DNA from: Buxus sempervirens | Taxonomy: Eukaryota; Streptophyta; Magnoliopsida; Buxales; Buxaceae | Direction: 5' to 3' | NCBI GenBank assembly: GCA_947561395.2 | Contig: OX387193.1 | Span: forward strand, 16,120,001-16,184,000 | Length of the DNA: 64,000 nt | Shown: positions 1 through 11,355 of the stretch, one piece after another | How the letters are laid out: each line of letters starts with the position of its first letter | How positions within the stretch are numbered: position 1 is the first letter of the stretch | Notes under the pieces: model-generated | What the model saw: only the letters and a program-made list of their open reading frames with translations | Database searches by the model: none | Told to the model about the DNA's origin: nothing | Translations under genes and position numbers: made by a program

Positions 1-828
1 AAAAAGGGTCTCCAGTTGCTGGTCGAAGCCCACTTCAAAAAATCTTATCAATCTGTTGACCTCCCAACTGAGATGGATCTTCCAGGCTTAATTCCCCACC
101 TGATATCTGATGATGAAGGGATTCATCATATTCCGTCCCCAACTGAAATTTGGGCTACGGTCAAAGGTATGGGCCCCCTCAAATGCCCTGGTCTTGATGG
201 ATTCCAGGGAATTTTCTTCCAATCTTACTGGGATGTGGTTGGCCTTGATGTGGTGGCCACTGTCCAACAATTTTTTCAGTCTGCCGTTATGCCCCCCTGG
301 ACTCAACCATTCCCTCATTGTTTTTATTCCCATGGTCTCCCATCCTCATAAAATTCAGGAGTTCCGTCATATCCCTCTCTGCAACTTTTTCTACAAAATA
401 ATTGCTAAAATTCTTGTTAATCGTGTTAGACCTCTCCTCTGTGAATTAATATCCCCCATGCAAGCTGCTTTTGTCCCTAAGTGATCCATCAGAGACAATA
501 TTCTAATCAATCATGAGATTGCTCCCCTGTTTGGTAAGAAGCGGAAGAGACCTTCGCAGTCCAAATCCAAAAGAAAGCTTGACAAGGGTATGTATAGCTT
601 AAAGCTTGATTTTTCCAAAGCTTATGACAGGATGCAATTGGAGGTTTGTCGAAAAAGTACAAAAAGAGGGATTCGAAGAAAATAAGTAATTTCATGATTG
701 ATTATAATATAATCAATGTTTGGATTCAATACTTCTATTACTAAACTTTTCTTAAGCTGTGTTAACACGGTCCCTTATAGTATTTTGTTCAACGGCTCGT
801 CTGTGGGTAATTTCAAGGCGAGTAGGGG
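1..828 (+). pseudogene. LINE reverse transcriptase fragment (N-terminal half)
   Basis: This is a decayed piece of an L1-type plant LINE ORF2. The fingers region is read at 16-351 (GPLKCPGLDGFQGIFFQSYW). The reading frame then shifts to the one ending near 484, which has FRHIPLCNFFYKIIAKILVNR. After stop codons it continues with LDFSKAYDRM near 606-633, the first catalytic Asp block, and with CVNTVPYSILFNGSSVGNFK near 760-820. Several frameshifts and stops show it is dead. The 5' part lies outside the window. The frame breaks at 820-828, where an opposite-strand RT segment begins. Family assignment is firm from the motif order; no function is expected. Confidence 0.85.
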
Positions 829-1065
829 ATTCAGATGTGTAACCATAGATATTAACGTCATCCGCGTACATGAGATGGGAGAGAGACATACCTCCATGAC
901 GTATTTTCAAACCACAAAACCTACCATCCATTTCTACACGACTGATAGCTAGGGAAAGCACCTGTTGACACATGATAAACAAGTATGGGGACAAGGGGTC
1001 CCCTTGACGGAGACCCCTACTCTGAAATTATGTGGGTAAACCGCTACTATTTGGAGTCGGTGCAA
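829..1065 (-). pseudogene. Inverted LINE RT segment (YADD block)
   Basis: Read on the minus strand, this stretch encodes RGLRQGDPLSPYLF (about 1020-979) followed by LSHLMYADDV, the catalytic YADD block of reverse transcriptase. It is the domain that should follow the plus-strand piece ending at 828, but it lies in the opposite orientation. Both joints carry the 9-mer GAGTAGGGG: 820-828 on plus, 1014-1022 on minus. The minus-strand reading continues past the 9-mer into an NGxPxxxFQSRG-like stretch that overlaps what the plus strand already encodes. A simple inversion therefore does not explain everything, and a template switch or a second LINE copy is equally possible. Confidence 0.75.
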
Positions 1066-1139
1066 GAGATTAAAAATTCAAAATTTGTTTTGCAGTGAAT
1101 TCGCAGAGCTCAAATTCACAGGACTTTTAACGTTGAAAG

Positions 1140-1800
1140 ATCCAGCAAGGCGGGGCATTACCTAAGTGTGCCAATCCTGGGCAGGAAACCCCGAGCCAAG
1201 GACTGTGAGTACATTCTTGACTGGATGAAAGCAAGGCTCACAGGATGGAAGTCGATGTTGTTATCACAAATGGGGAAACTGAGACTCATCCACTATGTCT
1301 TGGGAGCGCAACCAATCCATCTGATGAATTGTTTCAGCCTCCCGGTGGCTGTCTCTGACAACATTGACAAAATGGTTCGGACCTTCTTCTGGAAAAATAA
1401 CCAAAACAGGGGCATGCATCTAGTGTGCTGGGAACAAGTAACTCTCCCTTGGAGGAACGGGGGGTTAAACATTAAACGTGCCAAAGTCATGAACAAGGCT
1501 CTCATCCTCAAGGCTGCCTGGCACCTAGCAAACAATCAATCTGGATTGTGGGTGAGGCTAATGAAAGATGTCTATTTCCACAACTCAGATTTCCTCACGG
1601 CTCAAAGTAGACCTAGTAATTCCTTCGCATGGAAATAGTTGCAACAAATGAAGGCTTAGGTATCACAGGGTAGTGGATGGGTCGTCTACAATGGCCGTGA
1701 TATTAGTATCACCGATGACCACTGGATTAATGCAACAAATGGATGTGCTGATGTTTAGAAGAATCGCCACTCCTTCCATCTCTCCAAGGTCTCCCAATTC
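1140..1800 (+). pseudogene. LINE reverse transcriptase C-terminal fragment
   Basis: The plus-strand open stretch (ORF 1168-1638) has the connection region after the RT palm: PILGRKPRAKDCEYILD, LTGWKSMLLSQMGKLRLIHYV and the FFWKN..CWEQVTLPWRNGGLNI block. These are typical of plant LINEs just before the zf-RVT domain. Beyond the stop at 1636 the frame continues with WVVYNGRDISITDDHWI, the usual start of the zinc-binding RVT tail, and then fades near 1800. No poly(A) end is obvious. It is probably the same dead insertion as 1-828, with 829-1065 lodged between them. Confidence 0.8.
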
Positions 1801-2285
1801 ACCAATTTTAATATTCTAATGTTTTTAATGTTATTTGTTTTAGCATTAATGTTAAAACAATAGTTTAAGTATTTGAAAAGATAGTTTAACATTAAAATTT
1901 AAAAAAAAATAAATTACTGTTTTTAATGCCTTAATGTTTTTTTAACTAATTACTCGTTTTAACGTTTTTGGCCAATGATTTCTTCTTTTAATATTAATAT
2001 TTTTAATGTTATATTAATATCATTAGTTCCTTGATTGCAAATTGCACATGTTTAAAATTTTTTTTTTTGGACCTCATGATTAATTGTTTTAACCTTTCAC
2101 GTTTTTGCTTCATGTTTTAACATTTTTTGGAAAAAAATTAAATTTATCGTTCATCTACGCTTTAACAATTCTGCTTCAAAATTACTTATTTTGTCATATA
2201 GACATTTGCAAAAATCACGATTACTTATTTTGTCATGTACACATAATTGCAAAACTAATTATTGTATTATTATGCTTTAGATTTA
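1801..2285. other. AT-rich stretch, no gene seen
   Basis: The stretch repeats short words such as TTTTAATGTT and AACGTTTTT. It has no open frame with recognisable protein similarity. It may be an AT-rich tail of the LINE or the 5' flank of the transposase relic that follows. Confidence 0.5.
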
Positions 2286-2810
2286 AAATGGATGGAAGCA
2301 ATAGAGTAGCTTCACCACTTGTTATTGAGGTTGAAGATAATGAGCACGATGTTGGACAGTTAATTGCTACTCCACTTAAAAAAAAATATTAAAGTCAATT
2401 GAAGAGAAAAAGGATATCAAGTTGATTTATAGCTTTGGGTGCAAGGCCGAACTTTATACATGTACGAACTCTCGTGTAAGAGCCAACTTAGTTGGATTGT
2501 TACCGGAACAAAAATCACAAGAAATTGCCTAATGTTCAAAAGTGACAAAAGAAATGTGAGAAACGATGAAAAGGGAAGAATAAGAAGCTAAAAAAAACTT
2601 TTGGAGGTGCACATAAGATTTTAATCCAAGCATTCCAAGTATTTCACCGGTGAACAAGGCTACCAAAGGTATGATGCCAATCTATGAGATGTTTAATATG
2701 TCTTGTAGAGATGATGTAGATTTGTTAATTGCAAGATTTTTTTTTATGGGAATGGAATACCTTCTTATGTTGCTAGATCTCCCCTTTTTGTTGATCTATT
2801 AACTATAATA
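2286..2810 (+). pseudogene. hAT-type (BED/DUF659) transposase relic
   Basis: A start at 2288 opens MDGSNRVASPLVIEVEDN. After a frame break, 2393-2540 gives a degenerate BED-like finger ([17 protein letters not shown]). Around 2640-2800 comes a stretch that corrects to ARFFFYGNGIPSYVARSP, which closely resembles the start of the DUF659 region of plant hAT-like proteins (usually xxRFFY.NGIPFNVARSP). Frameshifts, including one at a T-run near 2740, and internal stops show it is dead. Only the N-terminal third survives. The hAT-like assignment rests on these short motifs. Confidence 0.55.
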
Positions 2811-4199
2811 AATCATATATTATAATTAACTAATAAATAATAAATCATATTAATATTAATATCTAAAATAATACTAATCTTAATATTAATTATTAATATA
2901 ATTAATAATATATATTATTAATATTTTAATAATAATATATATTATTATTGTTAATATATATAGTAATAATCATATATTATATATAATATATATATATACA
3001 TATATATATATATATTATTTATGGATTATAATAAATTATAATACTATTAATTAATTTAATAATAATATATATGAATACATTATACTTAATTAATACTAAT
3101 ATATTAACAAATTGTCAAATATCACTAATAATTAATTATAAATTTTTCCGAAAATTTATTTTGTGACTTGTTAATTAATTAATTCTTAATATTAATTATT
3201 AATTATGTTCGATATTATTAATACTTAATTAATTATTTTAATGATTAGATATTAAAATATTGTGCATTATTTTTAAGTTAATAATTAATTATTAGTTAAT
3301 TTATAAATAATTATTAAATTAACTAAGTATAATTTAATGCTAACTGGATTGACATGCAGTTGGGCTGACATAGCAGCCTCAGGTGTCCGAACCTCTAATC
3401 ATCCCTCTTCCTCGCTCTCCATCTCACGAACAAAAATTTTAAAATCTTAGAAATGTTATCTACTAAAAATTCTTAAGGAACCTCTAATCGTTTTTTTTTT
3501 TCTCCGAAAACGATTAGGAAGTCAAATTTTTAGGGATTTTATCTTAAAATGAGAAAGTGGAATGATCAAAATCTTAAAACTAAAATGTTATCTACCGAAA
3601 ATTTTTAAGGAAACTCTAATCGTTTTTTTCTCCAAAGTGATTCATCGGATATATACAGAGCAAATAAGATCTATTCCTAAAACGGAAAGTGGAATCGCCA
3701 AAGATAACACTGCTCCTTCCTATGACACGTCTGATTGAAAGCAAAATCATCGAAGCATTATGATTTCAAAAAACGGAAAGTGCAGAAAACAATCTGTTTT
3801 GAGTCTACTTAAGTGTGGGAAGAATGTTTGAAGTGTACATGAAGAGGCTGGGAATTTATTGCTCTCGATAGACTTCCTTCTGTTCTCTCAGTATCTGTAT
3901 ATGTAAGTAGGTATTTAGCTGGATATGTTGGTCGCTTCTCCAGATTTAGGAATTTCGTTGGGGATATTGCTGTCTTTGGAAAAAACATTTTGATTTCTTG
4001 CCATCATATTATAGAAAATATTAATAGTGAAACATAAAGCTTCCGACACTGAAAACAAAAAAAGAAAGTCAAATGACTTCATTCACGGTGAAGGCATATT
4101 TGGAAAGCTAGAAGAACAAAATCTAAGCTTAAAAAAAAAATTATCAATCATTCATTTAATCACTGATTTACTCGAACGTAGAAAAAGTGTGAACATTCA
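2811..4199. other. AT-rich intergenic DNA with (TA)n tract and a local duplication
   Basis: 2811-3340 is almost pure A/T built from TTAATTAA and TATTAATA words, with an AT dinucleotide run near 2980-3016. At 3437-3502 and 3568-3636 an imperfect direct repeat of about 65 bp occurs: ATGTTATCTAC, then AAATT and TTAAGGAA, then CTCTAATCGTTTTTTT. I see no gene or recognisable transposon protein from 3640 to 4199. Confidence 0.5.
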
Positions 4200-4411
4200 T
4201 TAATCACGATCAGGGATGGATCACGTATCGCACGCAAATGGCCACAATAATGATCGGTGGTTTTAATTTGGCCGATCGTAACCCTGTGCATACAAGGAAA
4301 ACTAATACTTCATCTATTTCTGGTGAATTGGATTGCAAAACTAAGCGATCAATTATCTTGGGTGAGGTTGGCCCCAATATAAGGGTGATGCAAGGTATCG
4401 TACCATCCCTA
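4200..4411 (-). pseudogene. Host-locus fragment left of solo LTR C-, unrecognised
   Basis: A minus-strand open frame (4210-4431) runs through this stretch, but its first codons lie inside the neighbouring LTR. With C- removed, the segment joins to 7354-7519. With D3- removed, that joins to 19092-19471, also on the minus strand. The three pieces therefore form one ancestral locus broken by two LTR insertions. I do not recognise a protein family. The 7381-7519 part (LIGEGAPLRVIQDSVKLLG) and the 19100-19330 part look more protein-like than this one. It could be gene debris or an older transposon. Confidence 0.35.
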
Positions 4412-7353
4412 TGTGAGACAAGAAAAATCACCTAAATGACTTCCTCATCATCACACGAGGTTTAAAAAGGGTTGGAGTTGCCACCATTCAATTTAAGGTG
4501 TGGATGGACACTAAAGTGATCATAAAAAGAGACAAAATAGAGCTGAAGTAGCTCTTATTCATGGTCTTTTCCAGAGATCAGGTAAGGGGATTAGGTTATG
4601 AGTAGGGGAAGGTGTTAGGCACCCCTACTCATCAACACAAGGTGGTTGCCATATGCTGTTCATGCTCAAAAAATTGCTTGCTAACCAAAACATTAAGAAA
4701 AAGTGCTTGAAAGGAGACAAACACATGTGAGATTTTTCCATGTGAGTGATCCAATTGATCCTGGACTCTCTCTATGAATTTATCCCTTCTAGGACTCAGG
4801 ACTTCATGATCAAGTAAGAAATCAAATTAAAACTTGGAGAAAATCAAACTAAAGCAAAATCTGAAAAATCAACTCAATGTTACCGTTTAAGCTTAGGAAA
4901 CTCAAACATCCATAAATCATTCAATTCAAATTCAATTTGAGTTAAATCAAAGCCATTTGAAAGCTTATATGAAGTATAAGATTCAGTAAAAAATTCAATC
5001 CAATCCGATCAAAATCAAAGAAGAAAGGCTTGTTCAAATCTACTGTTCTAAATCAGTAAAAGTGACAAATAGGCAACTTTGAAAACCTATTTGTGGAGAT
5101 TGGCTCCATATAAATCCTTGAAAATTTGTATGAATGAAGTATGAGGTGCCATCTTTGACATGAAATAAGCCCCACACAAAACTTCATCCATTTTTTTTTT
5201 GGTGCCCTTTCGAACATGCCTTGAGGATCATAGATTGACTCTGTTATCTGCTACTGAGCAGTTTAGATTCAATCAAACACACAGAATTCAAATCAAATTA
5301 AAAACTCTTGAAACCAATTGGATTTAAAAATAGACTCACAAAGGAAAACTCAGAGATTTAAATCACTCAAATCGGAGTTAAAACGAGCCTTTGGTGCTCA
5401 ATCAAAGTGATAAGTTCAACAATTTGATCTGAACTGACCTATCAACTTTAATCAAATGGTATCAAAAAATGGCTCCATATAAATTGTTCAAATTTGAAAA
5501 GATTAAATTGTACATATTCACCTATCACATGTCCTTGGAATGACTCAAAAATTCATCCGGATGATGAAGTTATGAACGATCTAAGACAAGGTACAGGTTC
5601 TGTCCAGATTTGAAAACTTTGAGTAAAACCAAGCTGAAACAATGAGTGTGTGCATTTGATCCATATGATCTGAATTAAAATCATTTGAAAAGGGTTGGAA
5701 AACACTCAAAAAGAATTTAGGGCAAGGATTCGGCTCAAAACTCTCATTGATTGAAGAGGATGAGCCAAATATACCTGTATTGAGAGAAAAAGCTCCAAAT
5801 AGAGAGATTAGACCATGGGGGTCTTCTCTTGAAGATGAGATCATTTGAAATTGACTCATGAAGTCCTAAAAGATTGCTCTAAAGCCTTTGATCTCAGATC
5901 TACCATATTGAGCATGGTGGATCCAAGAAAAGTAGAATTTCCTGAAAAGCTGTTCTTTTACTATCGAACCTCATTGTGAGTACACAACCACATGACTTAT
6001 TTAGGGCATTGGCCCATTTTTTAGCATGCCATATGTTGATAGCATGAGTTGTTTATCATTGCTCACTCTAAGGCATGAATTGCATGATAATAAGGGCGTT
6101 GGCCCGTTACTTGTACCATGAGATGAAAGGGTAGTGGACCAGAATCCATTAGAAATGAAAAAGGGCTTGGCCCAAGATTGACTCGGGTAAGGCCATGGGC
6201 TACCCTTGAGCACTTTCCATGCAAGTGTGTATGTTGTATTATTGTGAAATTCATTGATGAATGAACACATCAACATAATGAACCCTTAAGTTATGGATCC
6301 ATAAACTTAAAAAGGATTGTTTGTATATATATGGCATGGCCAAGTGTTGTTGTTACTATTATTGTGCTTTACTGTGATATCATCCCGGCACCAGCAACAT
6401 CGGTAGCTGATGCCCATTTGCTACGGGGAATCGGCAATGGATGCCTGTATGTCAAGAGGAATCGGCATAGATGCCTAGCCACCATGTGGAATCGATGAAG
6501 CTAGATAGGGCCATGTGTAGTATATACTAAACATCCTAAATAACAAGTGATAAGATTGAATATATGATTTGCTATTAAATGGATTACCTGTACACCGAGG
6601 CACATGCATGCACTATTTGTATGACACTAAGATGCCGTGGATTTTGTAGTATTAGAACTACCTGCATGCCATGGTTTTATCAAACGATATTTGTATCAAC
6701 TATGTTTTCACCGATCATGCATGTGTTGCTTACTGAGACACTCGTATCACAGTTGTTTATTATCTTATTTTTCAAATCCATTATCGTCCGGTGTGAAGGA
6801 CCGGGCTGGGAATAGAGGCAAGGAAAAGGCCATTGGGTATAAAAAGGAAGATTACTATAGGCCTTAGGTTTTATTTTTATTTTACATGTATAGTTTCTTT
6901 TGGATTGTAAAACTTATATCTTGAGAGGAGTTATTAGTCACCTACATCTTGTAATTATTTTGGAGTCCTTGGGACTTATTACATTTCAAATATATATATA
7001 TGAACACACTTTTGCTATTCACAAGTATAAATTGTTTATCACTTGCACTTGTTAGGAAAAAGTTTTAAATCCTTCGCATTTTATCAAGTACAATGGCCCA
7101 CCTATCACGGCCTAGGACTGAGGGATGCCTTGGAGAGGCAAACCTGGTTCTGGAGCGTGACATCAAAAGTCAACAAAATTCAACCGGAAAAGTTTGACTT
7201 TGCACAAAAGATTGAATTTAGGCATTTTCCTTTGTGGTTTTGGATTCAAATGGGTTAAGGATCTCAAACCAAATGCTAAGAATTGAAAATTTTAATAAGA
7301 TATTTCTCTTCTTCAAGATTTATCAAAAATCGTGCAATTTTTGGGTGTCTACA
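4412..7353 (-). mobile_element. Solo LTR C- (long-LTR family, PBS-type TGGCGACTC)
   Basis: On the minus strand the LTR starts TGTAGACACCC (7353) and ends TTGTCTCACA (4412). Its flanks are CCCTA (4407-4411) and CCCTG (7354-7358), a 5-bp target duplication with one change. No internal region follows, so it is a solo LTR. It is the same family as C+ at 7573-9373. Shared blocks include the conserved tail with GGTGCCTAACACCTTCCCCT-type sequence (4560-4650 here, 9140-9190 there). Its extra length relative to C+ is explained by a nested D-family piece at about 5.9-7.16 kb. A PBS-like motif on the minus strand lies at 4474-4485, inside the LTR. I find no CCG-N11-CGG dyads in this copy. Confidence 0.8.
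5880..7162 (+). mobile_element. D-family LTR fragment D4+ nested in C-
   Basis: The segment ends GGAGCGTGACA (7162), after which the C- sequence resumes. It contains TTGCTTACTGAGACACTCGTATCACA at 6725-6751, which matches the equivalent block in D1 (36474-36500) and D2 (62457-62483). The left boundary is estimated: a 5-bp duplication of TCAAA (7163-7167) was not found at a convincing TG start, so the element may be truncated. Subtracting about 1.28 kb brings C- close to the length of C+, which supports a nested insertion. Confidence 0.55.
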
Positions 7354-7519
7354 CCCTGCACGTTTGAGTACCATTTGACATCAATATGCAGTAAATGGAT
7401 ACTTTGATAATATGAGGTATCTGAACATGAATGATACATACCCTAACAATTTAACTGAGTCTTGGATCACTCGTAGTGGAGCACCTTCACCAATCAGAAG
7501 ATGTTTCAGCCATGGTATC
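7354..7519 (-). pseudogene. Host-locus fragment between solo LTR C- and D3-, unrecognised
   Basis: On the minus strand this stretch reads LIGEGAPLRVIQDSVKLLG followed by a GT at a plausible splice donor (near 7440). The last five bases, GTATC (7515-7519), are the left copy of the D3- target duplication; the right copy is 19092-19096. It is therefore contiguous with 19097-19471 in the ancestral sequence. The family is not recognised. Stop codons further along suggest an exon end or decay. Confidence 0.4.
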
Positions 7520-7572
7520 TGTAACGCCTCGATTCCGGGTCCATTTCCTAAAACCCGAGGTGTTATGGTAAG

Positions 7573-9373
7573 TGTAGACACCCCAAATTGCACTACAGAA
7601 TGAGAAAATAGTAAAAACATGTAATTAAAGCTTAAAACAGGTCAAAAATGCATAAACTGACAAGGCATGCTTTGCCCGTATTTTATTCACGGGCCAGTCG
7701 CGCCCGAAATCTCTCTACGGTCAGGCGCGCCCGTAGTGGTAATACGGACACCTTTGGACCGTGAATCATTTACGGGCACATTAGACTCGTGCGAGTTCTG
7801 ATCTTCTCTCGATTTCTGAGCCTTATCATTAGTCCAATATCCCTTTAAATGAGCGAATTAGATGTTTTATTCGTGAGAAATATCTTTGTGGATAAAGGAT
7901 GGGCATGATCTTGTGTTTAACTCAAACTGAAACTCTATCTTGCCAAACCTTGGACCAACCATACCCCTAGGTTTGCCTATAAATAGAGGGCCTTTCCTCA
8001 AGCAAAAGGCCACGAAAATTTGAAGTCCAAGGAACTCCAAGAGAAGAAGAGGAACCCCTGCTGCTTTGCCTGCTCAATCCAGGTAAGTCCCTTTTCCCTT
8101 TTTATTTTCTGTCTTCAATTCTAGAGATAATAGGATCTTCTCTATTGCTATAGAATAAGGCCATCTTGTATCTAGTATTCCTAAACTTGCCTCTAAGTAC
8201 CTCAAGAGTCTCTCTAGCCGTAAAACGTGAAGAGAGAGCTAGGGGAAAAGAGAACAGGTGGATCCCTAGAATAGAACCCCATATCTGTTTTTCTCCTTTT
8301 TTTTTCTAGAATAAAGCCTTGGATTGTGTTTGTGTAACCAAACCTATCTCCAAGTACCTCAAGAATCCTCTCTAGCCGTAAAACGTGAAGAGAGAGCTAG
8401 GGGAAAAGAGAACAGGTGAATCCGTAGGGTAGACCCCCATGTGCTCTAATCTGTGAGATGTGGCTGTTTTAAATATCTTGATCATGTTTTAATGCTTTTT
8501 ATGATGAATCTGAATGAATCACATGAATCTATGATGTTTATAGCATGAGATCCCCACTTTTTGATAAAATTTGGATTTTTGCCACTTTTGCACCTACAGC
8601 ACTGTTTTCGTGATTTTTGTGGTTTTAGGCTAAGATCTTGGATTTATCATGATCAATATGATAGATCTGGATTCAGAAGCTTGAAAGTAAATTCTAGGGT
8701 TTCATGATGTGGTTTTTGAGTCCTTTTTCATTATTGAGAGAAGACCCTATGGTCTAAATTCTCCCCTTTTGATGTTCTTCATCAATGTGGGTATTTTTGG
8801 TTTTTATTTCTTGATTTAATATGAAATTTGGGCTATATCTATGTCCTGGACTATTCAAGTTCAATTTTGAAATATTTTATAAAAATCATATTTTTCTAGA
8901 TTTCTAGAATTTAACTTGAAGCCAGATTTTTGGATTTTTCACTTTAAATTGATTTTATCCCAATTTTATTTTAATCATGAAACCCTAGGAATGGTATGAT
9001 CATATTTGAAAGTTCTGGATCAATCAGACTATTCATATGAAAAAACCATACAATTTTGTTTTTTTTATGATTTTTCATGATTTTTATAGCAAGCTTTTTC
9101 TTTTATTTTTAACATGAACAATACCTGGCAACCACCTTGTGTGGATGAATAGGGGTGCCTAACACCTTCCCCTGTTCATAACCTAATCCCCTTACCCATC
9201 TCTGGTTGTTTTTTTAGGAGGGTTATTTTTACCCTAAAAATTGCCTTTTGTGCTTATTTAATATCTTGGTGTCCATTCACACCTAAATTGAATGGTGGCG
9301 ACTCTTTGTTTTATTTAAACCCGTGTGATGATTGAGGAAGTTAACGGAAATTGATTTTTTCCCATGTCTCACA
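7573..9373 (+). mobile_element. Solo LTR C+ with perfect TSD
   Basis: The LTR starts TGTAGACACCCC and ends CCCATGTCTCACA. It is bracketed by GTAAG at 7568-7572 and again at 9374-9378, so its limits are exact (1801 bp) and no internal region remains. A TATA box (CTATAAATA, 7978-7986) marks the promoter, with four CCG-N11-CGG dyads about 200 bp upstream. The conserved segment at 9130-9200 (GGGGTGCCTAACACCTTCCC) is typical of the R/U5 end of Ty3-gypsy Tat/Ogre-type LTRs. GGTGGCGACTCT (9294-9305) looks like the primer-binding site of such elements but lies 68 bp inside the LTR end. Confidence 0.88.
7676..7775 (+). repeat. CCG-N11-CGG dyad cluster in C+ LTR (4 sites)
   Basis: Four sites have CCG and CGG separated by exactly 11 bases: 7676-7692, 7704-7720, 7731-7747 and 7759-7775. 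Two share the CCGTA..CACGG or TACGG dialect and the others are looser, yet the spacing is constant. Spacing between site starts is 27 or 28 bp. The cluster lies in U3, about 200 bp upstream of the LTR TATA box. Confidence 0.85.
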
Positions 9374-10740
9374 GTAAGTAACAAAAGTAACTAAAAATCT
9401 GAATCCATTTAAGCCTTTATTAATTTCATCATCAAAGTTCTATGCGGAAACAAGAAATAATATCCACTAACAACTCATCTTTAACAATTACAATGTTCTA
9501 AATCTCATGAAACTAATTTTACAACTAAATTGACTGCCCCTTTACATACTAGCCCAATGCTGTCGTCGTCTCCAAGAATACCTGAAAAAAATGGGAGAAA
9601 TCGGAATGAGAATAAATCTCAACAAGTAGCAAGGTGCATACATGAAATAAGTCCATGTTTATATAAAATAAGTCATGAGGTGTACGATTAAACCAACATC
9701 AACAAGAAAAACGATAATATAGAGAAATCACGGCAAACAGCATACCACATCTGTGACATCACAGGACTAATGGAATCGTAAATAGAATTCTACAGACATG
9801 TGCCAATATGCTATCTTACTGAATTACAAGTGGACCAGCCGCCCTACAGTCTAGCTATTCAACACCAACGGAAGAACCCACCAACAACCAATAACCAATA
9901 ACCAAGATGGGTTAGCGTGTACGGCCCAACTTATTCAGGAGTAGGAAATGTAGCGACTGACCTATCCAGGAGCGGTACCACCCTCAAGATGATGGAATGC
10001 CTATGACATAGAATAAGAAACTCCAGAAAACAATTTCATTTACTAGCTACTCTTGACACAACTCACAACCAAAAACTCATAATAACTTAATAATACTATA
10101 AGTTCTAAAATCCTCAATAAACAACTCATCTCAAGATACATAAGAGAGGAAAATTAACCAAAATCATATCTTCCCAAGATACATGGGGCATCCCCGAGGT
10201 ACACGAAGGTCTTCAATACTCCATCCCAATTCATTAATGAAACCATATGCAAATGTCCAGAGATATGACATCAAAGGTAAGAAATGGACCACATCTGGAA
10301 ATAAATAGAAGACACAATCCAAGCATTGAAAACACAATATTATAGTTAAACATGCCCAAATCACTCATTAGTTTTCTAAACATTAATTTAATAAAATGAA
10401 CACGCTTAATTTACCCATGTGAAAGTGTTAGATAATTTTCCAAATCAGTATTTTATGATTTACAAAGATTCATCCCCTAGGTGGAGGGAGTGCTTGTTCA
10501 AGTCCTTCAGCAGGATCCATTTGGATTTTTCTTCTTGAACGTAGGAGGTACGGGCTGCGATACGCAATCTTGGTACAATTTGAACAAAAGGACAAAAATT
10601 AGTATAAAGACTTCATATTTCATCAAAATATAATGCATGTTGATGCATGCAAATGACTTTTTGATTTGATTGATTTCTACTTAATTGATTTTTCTTTGCT
10701 TTGAAACTTTTATTCAACAACCAAGGAGGATGATTTGATC

Positions 10741-11355
10741 TCCTTTTAGCCGCCATTTGGAGACAAGGGGAGAGTCCCTGAGAATAATCTTCTTTTCACC
10801 GCCACTTCGGAGGTTGACCGCCACTTCGGAGGTAAGGAAAGAAGATTTTTGAAAATGATTTCCATCAACCGCCACTTCGGAGGTTGACCGCCACTTCGGA
10901 GGTAAGGAAAGAAGATTTCTGAGAATGATTTCCCTCAACCGCCACTTCGGAGGTTGACCGCCACTTCGGAGGTAAGGAAAGAAGATTTCTGAGAATGGTT
11001 TCCCTCAACCGCCACTTCGGAGGTTGACCGCCACTTCGGAGGTAAGGAAAAGGACTGCTACTTCGGAGGTTAGCCTCCACTTCGGAGGTTAGCCTCCACT
11101 TCGGAGGAAAGATCCTTTTTAACCGCCACTTCGGAGGTAAAGGGAGAGAAGATCCTTGGAAATTATTTCCTTCAACCGCCACTTCGGAGGTTGACCGCCA
11201 CTTCGGAGGTAAGGAAATAATCCTTGGAAACAGTTTCCTTCAACCGCCACTCCGGAGGTTGACCGCCACTTCGGAGGTAAGGAAAGAAGATTTTTGAAAA
11301 TGAGTTCCCTCAACTGCCACTTCGGAGGTTGACCGCCACTTTGGAGGTAAGGAAA
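10741..11355. repeat. Minisatellite of CCGCCACTTCGGAGG units
   Basis: About twenty copies of a 15-bp word, CCGCCACTTCGGAGG, are arranged in pairs. They build a higher-order unit of about 70 bp: two words separated by TTGA, then GTAAGGAAAGAAGATTTCTGA and TTTCCCTCA. Paired words start near 10868, 10938 and 11008, which fixes the 70-bp period. The 3' half is less regular. The minus strand stays open across it (PPKWRSTSEVAVEG repeats), but this follows from the repeat length, and frames change between blocks. It probably belongs to the internal region of the A- element, since Tat/Ogre-type elements often carry tandem repeats. Confidence 0.85.

Noticed and set aside
2811..3340. Very AT-rich block as organelle DNA or a centromeric satellite
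   Set aside because: There is no organelle gene and no long tandem period; it is low-complexity intergenic sequence.
10478..10482. TAGGT near 10478 as the left target duplication of element A- (right flank TAGGT at 15711)
   Set aside because: The sequence after it does not begin with the TGTGCGCAC end expected for the A- LTR, and a 5-base match is likely by chance.
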